A stretch of DNA of 64,000 bases from Serripes groenlandicus (lineage: Eukaryota > Mollusca > Bivalvia > Cardiida > Cardiidae). Below are positions 15,101-24,100 of this stretch, piece after piece. The DNA lies in NCBI GenBank assembly GCA_031761405.1, contig JASEVX010000001.1, positions 42,541,359 through 42,605,358 on the forward strand, given 5' to 3'. The translations under genes were made by a program, and so were the position numbers. The notes under the pieces were generated by a model. That model had not been told where the DNA came from. It saw only the letters and a program-made list of their open reading frames with translations, and ran no database searches. The stretch's first letter is position 1, and each line of letters begins with the position of its first letter.

Positions 15101-18100
15101 ACCTGATCAGCCTGCTCATCCTCACTGTTTGATCAGACACATACCCTATGTGCTAGTAGGTCTCATAAGCTTCTGAAAACGTTTTGTATTTGGATCGAAT
15201 TGCATCAATGTGCTTTGGTCCTTGGCCAGTGGATTTTGGTTCGAACCCATTTTAGTGGGTTTTTTGGTCAGTGTAATTTGACATATTTTATAACATGGTC
15301 AAACATTTAGGATTTTTACACAAGTGAATTTTAAAAGTTAATTTCATTTACTGCAGGCAGATCTTATCATAAATATGCTAAGGTTGGTTTTCCGTGGGTA
15401 AGGTCTTATCACAGTGTCCGACAAATCCATTGCCCGGAGCCCGCGGGCTACCACAATAATTGCTCGGGCTACTGTCATTTTCAAATGAAAGCCCAGTGGG
15501 CTACTGTTTATTCCCGTGTCTGGTAGCCCGGCTTAATTACTTACACACATGTCGTGTATAAACAGTGACTGTATGTTACATGCGAAAACCACTCGCTGTG
15601 ACCATAAACAAATCAATAACAGTAGGCGGAGTTACCCACCTGTCAGATCGAGTGGTTTCAGCCAACCGAATCGCGTCAGTTATAGTCAATTAACGTGATA
15701 TATATACCCATTACGGCGGTCCAATCATAAGTGACCATTGTTCCCTGGGGCTATGTGTTAATCCATGAATGATTGCGAATAACCAATAAAATTCAAATAT
15801 TCCCTTAAATGTATTTTGATCCATATTTCTACTTTCGTTATGCGATGTTTGCAAACTGGTGCAGACCGGTTCAGAAAGACGGAGAAGAAAATTGTCGCCA
15901 TGCAGAAGTTAATAAAATAAATTCGATCCAAATATTAAAGACAATACAATACGACCACTTCTAGATCTTATCTTGCCGTTAATCAAATATGAAACACCTT
16001 CATAATCAACATAGTATTCGTAATATCAAAGAAAATATTTGGGATGAAATCTATAAACGATTCCACATGAATAATAAATGCCCAATCACGGCTTTGTTTA
16101 CCAAAAATTAATTAGCATAACCGGCGGGGAAAAAAATCATATGACTTAATAATTGCGATTTCATTGGAAGAAATGAGAAAATGGGTCAATGACGTTAACG
16201 ACCCGACGACCCCGATCAAGAGTGGACGCCGATGTTTACATTCAACCCTGTTTACCGATTTCAAATTCTCAGTAGGGAACCATGATTAACATTGCGCAAT
16301 TATCAAAATGGTGGCTATGTTGTGAATAATACCGTAACACATGAAACAAATTTAACTTGTTTCATGTGTTACACAGTATTATTCGCGTCATTGTTTTTGA
16401 CAATATTTTATGATTTAACCCTTTCCCTCATACAACAATTCTGCAGCAGACGACTTTGAACATATTTTGTCAAAAAATCAAAAATCTAATGGATTACCTA
16501 TGACTAAGTGGAAAACATTGTGGTAAAAGGAGATATTGCTTGTTTTGATCAATTGCTTCTGTTGTCACTATGTTTTCAAAAAGATGTCTGCTGCAGAGAC
16601 GTCAGAGAGCGTCTATATGAGGGAAAGGGTTAATAACTTCATTGAACCTGATAAATTTGACTTTTGGTTAATAAAATAGAATCTTATTTAATATGTCGTT
16701 CTTTGTAAAACTGACACTCAATATGACACTCACGTATGCCCTGTTTCGGTGAGGGACCTAAATCGGTGACCTCCAATTTGAAGAGTTTATACTACATCAT
16801 TTGATTTTTTGTCTCAAGTTTAAACATTTCTGTCACTAGCTTTTAAATCTTTTGTAAATATGGATAAAATACATACATTTTATGCAGAATATTTCAAATA
16901 ACCTAGTGAAAAATAATATTGAAAAACTTTAGTACCAATTTTCTCCTATCTGTTAAGCTCCACCAAAAAGTCTCTTTTCCAAATTTTATTTTTTTTTAAA
17001 CTGAATGCTGCACTTCAGGTCTTTTGCAACACAGTCATGTTATTATGTCTCCCCCATTACATGGGGGTGACATATTGTTTTTGCCCGTTCCGTCCGTCCT
17101 TCCGTCTGTCACACTTGTTTCCGCTCAATAACTGAAGAACGCTTGGGCGTAGGAACTTCATACTTGGTATGCAGGTTGGTCATGACCAGTAGCTGACCTC
17201 TATTGATTTTGATAACAGAAGGTCAAAGGTCAAGGTCATGGTGACCTTGTGAGGTAAAAAATGGTTTCCGCTCAATAACTGAGGAACGCCATACTTGGTA
17301 TGCAGGTTGGCCATGCCTAGTAGAAGACCCCTATTGATTTTGAGGTCAGTACGTCTAAAGTCACAGTGACCATGAGCTTTAAAGGTCACAGTGACAATGA
17401 GCTGATAAATAGTTTTTGCTTGGGCCCAGGAACTTCATACTTGATGTGCACGTTGGTCACCACCAGCAAATGACCCCTATTAATTTTAAGGTCACTAGGT
17501 CAACCGTCAAGGTCACATCCGTCACACTTATTTCCGCTCAATAACTGAAGAACGCTTGGGCATAGGATCTTCATACTTGGTATGCAGGTTGGTCATGACC
17601 AGTAGATGACTCCTATTGATTTTGATGTCAGAAGGTCAAAGGTCAAGGTCATGGTGACCTTGTGAGGTAAAAATGGTTTCCGCTCAATAACTGAAGAATG
17701 CTTGGGCCGAGGAACTCCATACTTGGCATGCAGGTTGGCCATGCCCAGTAGAAGACCCTATTAATTTTGAGGTCAAGGTCACAGTGACCTTGAGCTGAAA
17801 GGTCACAGTGACAATGAGCTGAAACATTGTTTTTGCTTAATAACTGTAGAATGCTTTGGCCATGGAAGTTAATACTTGGTGTGCAGGTTGGTCACCACCA
17901 GTAGATGACTCCTATTGATTTTGAGGTCACTAGCTTAAAGGTCAAGGTCATGGTAACCTTCAGCTGAAAAATGGTTTGCTCTCAATAACTAAAGAATGCT
18001 TATGTTGAGGAACTTCATACCTGGTGTGCAGGTTGGTCCTAACCAGTAAATGACCTTTATTGAATTTGTTTGATTTTGAGGTCACAAGGTCAAATGTCGA

Positions 18101-21100
18101 AGGTCACGGTAACCTTCAGCTGAAAAATGTGTTTTACTCAATAACTCAAGAACGATTATACCCAGGATCTTCATACTTGGTGTGCAGCTTGGTCCTAACC
18201 TGTAGATGACCCCTATTGATTTTGATGTCAGTAGGTCAAAGGTCAAGGTCGCGGTGACCTTTGGCTGAAAAATGGTTTCCGCTCAATAACTGAAGATTGC
18301 TTGGGCCCAGAAACTTCATACTTGGTGTGCAGGTTGGTCACCAGCAGCAAATGACCCCTATTGATTTTGAGGTCACTAGGTCAAAGACCAAGGTCATGGT
18401 AACCCTCAGCTGAAAAATGGTTTCCGCTCAATAACTGAGGATTGTCACTGTTGCTTCATCTCCAGTCCAAAACTAAAAAATTCATCTCCATCATTTCTTT
18501 TCCTCCCCTACGCCCGGCCGGGTAGCTCAGTTGGTAGCGTATCTGACTCGTGATCTGGAGGTCACGGGTTCGATACCCGGTTGCGGCGCATTCCTTCGGG
18601 CGATGTTTTCCATTGCCTCTCACCTCTGATCTATGTGAGAAAGTAGTCAGTGGCTTCGAAAGAATGTTGTGTAAGTACTGGTGTGGGAAAGCCAGGAAAA
18701 CATGGGTAGGTGCACTGACCGCCGTGATATGACCAAAGCTGTTGAAAGCGGCGTTAAACTCCAAACAAACAAACAAATTCCTCCCCTACGACCACACAAA
18801 TGGGGAGACAAGCGCTTTTTCAAAAAAGCAATCTCTAGTTTGAATTGGTCACTACCCTTAAATCATGTACATGGTATGCTCTTAATATTATGTTTGTACA
18901 GAAGTAGAAAACAAAAATAACCATAAAACACTCATTAGCATCCGCGATATTTCGGGCTACCAGCTTCCAAATCTGGTAGCCCAGTGGGCTACCAAACAAT
19001 TCTGAAATTTGTCGGACACTGTATCATTATAAAATTATGTCCTTTAACAGAGGTAGTGCTCTAGAAAGAAGATTAAGGGAAAGACAAAAGGAGAAAGAAG
19101 CTGATTCCCGAGATCGTGCAAAGGAAAAAGAAGAATTGGAAGATATAAGAAGGAAATTACTGGAAGAAGGACATCCTGACCCTGAGGGAGAAATGGCCAA
19201 GGTCAGTCTACTAAACCCTCTACCATATCTGACAAACTAACACCAGACAATTTTGAAAGCACCTATACAATATTATGGAAAATCTCTATAAATAGGAGTA
19301 AATAAAGTTAAAAACATTATGTTAAAATGTAAAATTGCTTATCATGAGCAAATTGTCTTTTGTCAAAAATTTCTACAAAACTACTTCGTCTCTCACACTC
19401 TCCCATTACAATTGAACACATATCAAAAAGCCCGCCCCACTCAGCACTCTGAAATATGTCTGCTATACATCTCTTACTTTTAAACAGGCAGGGTAACTTT
19501 GGTAATATTGTGACGCAAATTCTAAGATATACAGATGCTGTCCGTGGCATAGCATGAATACAGGGTGATATTATTTTACAAATGGAAAACTCTTTACAAC
19601 AAGTCATTTTTGTCCAGAGCTTTAACAAATACATATTGAAAACCTAGCTTTGTGGCTCCTCTCTTTTCCGGATGTTTCAAAACATTAAGCCTAAGAGAAG
19701 TTATAAAAGATTCATGTGTAACCATAATGTACAATAAAGCAATTACTTCAATTTTTTTTCAGATTGAGAGGGAAAGAGCAGAACATCTGCGACCACAATT
19801 ACACATTAAAGAAGAGGTTATATCCAATTTATCCGAAGAATCGGAGGACGAAAAACCACCTAGTCCTAAAGAGGACTCTGAAGAGGAGAAATGTTCTCGA
19901 CTTCCAAACATGAAGCCGACATTACAGCCTATTGACGACTCATCTCAGTCGGTATCAGAGACTCCACAATCTGCTGATGACGACACATCCAGAATGAGTA
20001 TAGGTTTGAGTGAGGATAGCCAGCAATTACATGGTATCAAACAGGAAGACTCTAACAGTCGACTAGGATTTGGAGCTCTTAAATTAGGTTAATACTTAAT
20101 TTGTTGTCTTTTTAAACCATTTTCATGATACGCCATTTTTAGCTCGTCTCTTTCAGACAGCTGAGCTAATGTCATAGCTTCCTCGGCTGTCTGCCGTCGT
20201 AGTTGAGTGTCGTATATTTAGTAAGTTTTTAGCTCTACTGGCCAAAGGCCAGAAGGGCTTATGTTGTGGCGATTCGTCCTTGCGTCCGTCCGTCCGTAAA
20301 CAATTTCTTGTTAACACGATACAGTCTTCACTTTTGATTGTATCTCAACCAAACTTATACAGTAGTTAGATATCCATGAGAGCTCGGTTCCTTTCGAAAA
20401 CCAGCCACAGATCCGCCCATGCATGACTGGATTATGGCCGTTGAAATGGTCAAAATTGCTATAAAAGAGCTTGTTAACACGATACAGTCTTCACTTTTGA
20501 TTGTATCTCAATCAAACTTATACAGTAGTTAGATATCCATGAGAGTTTGGTTCATTTCTAAAAAACGGCCAGATCTACCCATGCATGGCTGGATTATGGC
20601 CCTTGAAATTGTCAAAATTGCTATAATACAGCTTTTGAACACAATAGAGCTTCCATTTACTATCTGATCTTCACCAAACTTAGATGGTATTTGAATATTG
20701 ATGACATATTGGTTCCTTTTGAAACAAGCCAGATCAATGCCAGTAGAGCATAGGCCCTCATGGGCCTCTTGTTTTGTTAAAGTCGCTTTTTTCCTAACTA
20801 ACCATTGAAGGTAGAGCTTTGATACTTAATATGGTTGTCTGACATCATAGTAGCAACCACAGGGATAAGTGCCATAATTCTTGATTGCATTTTGTCTAAT
20901 TTTTGCATATTTATAAGACAGAATTTCGGTAAAATTTCTTGTTAAAGTCCAAATTATAGGTGCAAGTTCCATAACTTTTGACTGCATTTTGTGAACAAAT
21001 TTGGTTAAGTTTTGGGTTCAGGTCGCTTACTAACAAAGCTCTCTCTATGAAACTTTAAACATATGTTCACTATCAAATGTATAATAAAATGAAGGAAGAG

Positions 21101-24100
21101 TTACATAAACCTGTCATTTCAGTATTATTTATTAATAGTTATTGTTCAATGTTTTCATCTCGTAAATTTCTTGATACTAAGCAGACGAGCGTCAGTCTCC
21201 CACAAGTGGTGCTCTTGTTATATTTGTCTGCATATGGAAAATGTGAAGGGAAAATTTTGACACATCATTAAAAATATTGGGGGGGTAAAAGAAAAATTAA
21301 TCTGGGTCAGGGTTAACAAATTGCTTAGAAAATGAATGTAAACTTTCTAAATGGGGGTTATATATTGTTTTTTGTCCATTGGTCTTAAAATATGTGTCAC
21401 ACATATCTTAACAATTATTTGAGTAACAGTCATGACACTGTACCTGAATGTTTGTCAGCATGTTAAGATGTGTACTCCAGGTTTTGTACTCACAGAAGTA
21501 CCTTGGAACATAAGCAGCTACACATACATTTAAAAATGTGTTGTTGCCTTAACTTTTACTATTCCAAATCCTAATAACATGCCCACTGGAGTGGGTTGAG
21601 GGAGCTATTTACAGTCACTTGTGCGTCAGCGTTACAACTTTGGTTAAAGTTTTGCATGCAAGGCTATTTCTCACAAACCACAGACGCTATTGCTTTAAAA
21701 CTTATTGGACATCATCAAATGACCTTGCAGGACAAGTCCCAAAACTCTATATCAGATTTTGACACAATTATGCCATTTCTTTTACTAAGAAATTCTTGTT
21801 AAAGTTTTGCGTGCAACTACATTAAGACTCCATATCTCTGTATTTACTTCATGCATTGCATTGAAACTTTCCTGCATTTACTGCAAGTTATAGCCCATTT
21901 TTTACTTAGAAATTCTGGTTAAAGTTTTGCATGCAATACTATTAAGAGTCCATATCCAAGTAACTACTTGATGCATTGCATTGAAACTGTATACAACCCT
22001 TTCCAACCACCACACCTACATGAACAATCAAGTTTGATAACTCTTTACAGCATATAATGCAATTTATGGCCCTATTTTAACTTAGAAATTCTGGTTAAAG
22101 TTTTGCATGCAAGGTTTTTTCATGGATATATCTCAGTAATCACTAATGATATTGACTTGAAACTTCATTCATGTCTTCAGGGGTGTCAGACAGTCAAGTT
22201 AGATCAAATTATCATGCACATACCTTAGTAACCACTCAGGGATTAATTTAAAACTTCAATATAGTCTTTAAAGGTATCAAACAATCAGGTTAGGTAACTC
22301 CTGACTGAATTTATTATAAATTATGGCCCTTGTTGAAGTTAGAAATGCTATTCAAACAAGACTTATCCAACTTGATTTATAGTTCTATACTATCAAGCCA
22401 CTATCTCAGTAACAACTGTTGACTATAGTATCAAATGGCCACATAGTCGAGGATGCTGTCTTGCGGACAGCTCTTGTTTTGTTAAATTCTTTCTTAAAAT
22501 TATTTTAATACTTCAAGTGAAGAATATGAAAATACTATTTTCTTACAATTTATTGAAAACATAATGAGAAAAAGAGCAATGAGCAATTTCTCCTTTTCCC
22601 ACAATGTTTTCAAAAATCATCTGTACCTAAGATGTTCAATTTTGTTCATATCGGGGAAAGGCTCAAGGTGCATAACATAAATTGATTGTGTTTAATTTTG
22701 TTTGATAGGTCAAACCTCACCAGGAGAGCCAACATCCAGTAAAAGAAAGAAGTTAACTGTGGGTGATGTGTTTAATATGGATGATGATGATTCCGGGGAT
22801 GCTAGCAAAAAACGCAAATTAGTGCCATTAGATTATGATGATGAAGATGCGGACGGTTTCGATAAACGAGCTACATCCACTGCCGAAGAGAAACGTGCCA
22901 AGATAAAAACATTAATAGATAATATTCCTACTGCTAAAGATGAATTGTTTGACTTCCCATTGGATTGGACGATTGTAGATCAGGTACTTTTTAATTAACC
23001 CTTTCCCACATACAGACGCAATTTGAGGCAATCTGCAACATTGTACTTTTGAAAATGTTGTTGCAAACCGAGCAATTGTTTATGATGAGCAATTTCTCTT
23101 TTTGCAACAATGTTTTCATTTTTATTCAATAACTGTTTTTTTATTTATCAAGATTTTGACTCGATTTCATCAAAGTTGTCTGCAGCAAATTTTCTGTAAA
23201 TGGAAATTGATTATACAAGATTTAAAAAGTTTGAACTAGTCCATTACCTGCAGCTTATCCTTCATATTGCTTCAATATTATGATGTGGATACACATATTG
23301 GAATTTTGAAGAAAACTGTAAATTTTAGTAGGTACCAACCACAACACAGTGTTTAATTAAGTTATATGTACAAGATGCCGCAAATCACTGAAGAACACAT
23401 TTTCTTATTTTCCATCAATGAATTCTACTCTATCAAAACTAATCTTATATTTATTTTGATTTGCTACCCTAATTTCAGAATGTTTCAATTTTCAAGACTT
23501 AAATAAACCTATGAACTTTTCCAGCAGTATAGATCCAAATCAACCTGTGCATCCAAACAGCTTGATTAGAATTGCACTGGTTGTCAATAAGTCAAAGAAG
23601 GGTTCAAATTCATGTAACTGCTGAAAGTCTTATCATTTTTAGCTTGTCTGTTTTTCGAAGAAAAAAAAATGGGTATTGTTAGATACCTTGCATGGTCACT
23701 ACATTTTAACCTCACCTCATAACTCAAAAAACGTTAAATATTTTCAAACATAGTACAACATGTTCCTAGGAACAATGCACATGTATATACCATGTCACAT
23801 AACTCAGTAATGCCCCTTTTTCGACGAGCGTTCGCTTTAACCTTTTGAGCATGGTTGTTCAGGCAGATTTTTGACTAGACATGTAATTATTACACCTAAG
23901 TTTGTTTTTTCTGGAGTCCTATTCATAATTTTGTTTATTCTGCATTTCCAGAGTTTAATGGATAAACGTATAAAACCATGGGTAAACAAGAAGATTATTG
24001 AGTATATAGGAGAAGAGGAACCTACATTGACAGAATTTATATGCCAAAAAGTAATGGCACAGAGTATTCCACAGAACATTCTAAATGATGTGGCGATGGT

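Larger units (their letters stand above)
17043..18839 (+). mobile_element. Helitron2-like element with ~170-bp units (family H2a)
   Basis: The 5' end TATGTCTCCCCCATTACATG is followed by its complement, then CCGTCCGTCCTTCCGTC. About eight units share TTTCCGCTCAATAACTGA, CTTCATACTTGGTATGCAGG and AAGGTCAAGGTCAnnnTGACC. The 3' end has GGGGAGACA, hairpin GCTTTTTCAAAAAAGC, then ATCTCTAGTTT. Interrupted by a SINE at 18513-18777. Confidence 0.75.
15412..19021. mobile_element. 3.6-kb inverted-repeat DNA transposon, non-autonomous, with nested insertions
   Basis: The left end CAGTGTCCGACAAAT and right end ATTTGTCGGACACTG are perfect inverted repeats. Both subterminal regions carry GGTAGCCC / GGGCTACC motifs. 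Flanking TATCA on both sides is a possible 5-bp target duplication. No transposase-like ORF. Much of the interior is later insertions: M1 MITE (16415-16633) and element H2 (17043-18839) with a SINE inside it. Confidence 0.75.

Noticed and set aside
18520..18595. tRNA-like sequence with good A and B boxes
   Set aside because: It continues without break into a SINE body with tail and target duplication, and no clean acceptor stem or terminator follows. It is a SINE head, not a tRNA gene.
15412..19021. hAT transposon call from CAGTG ends
   Set aside because: The flanks do not give an 8-bp duplication; the only matching flank is TATCA (5 bp), or ATC if the terminal A is included, so the superfamily is left open.
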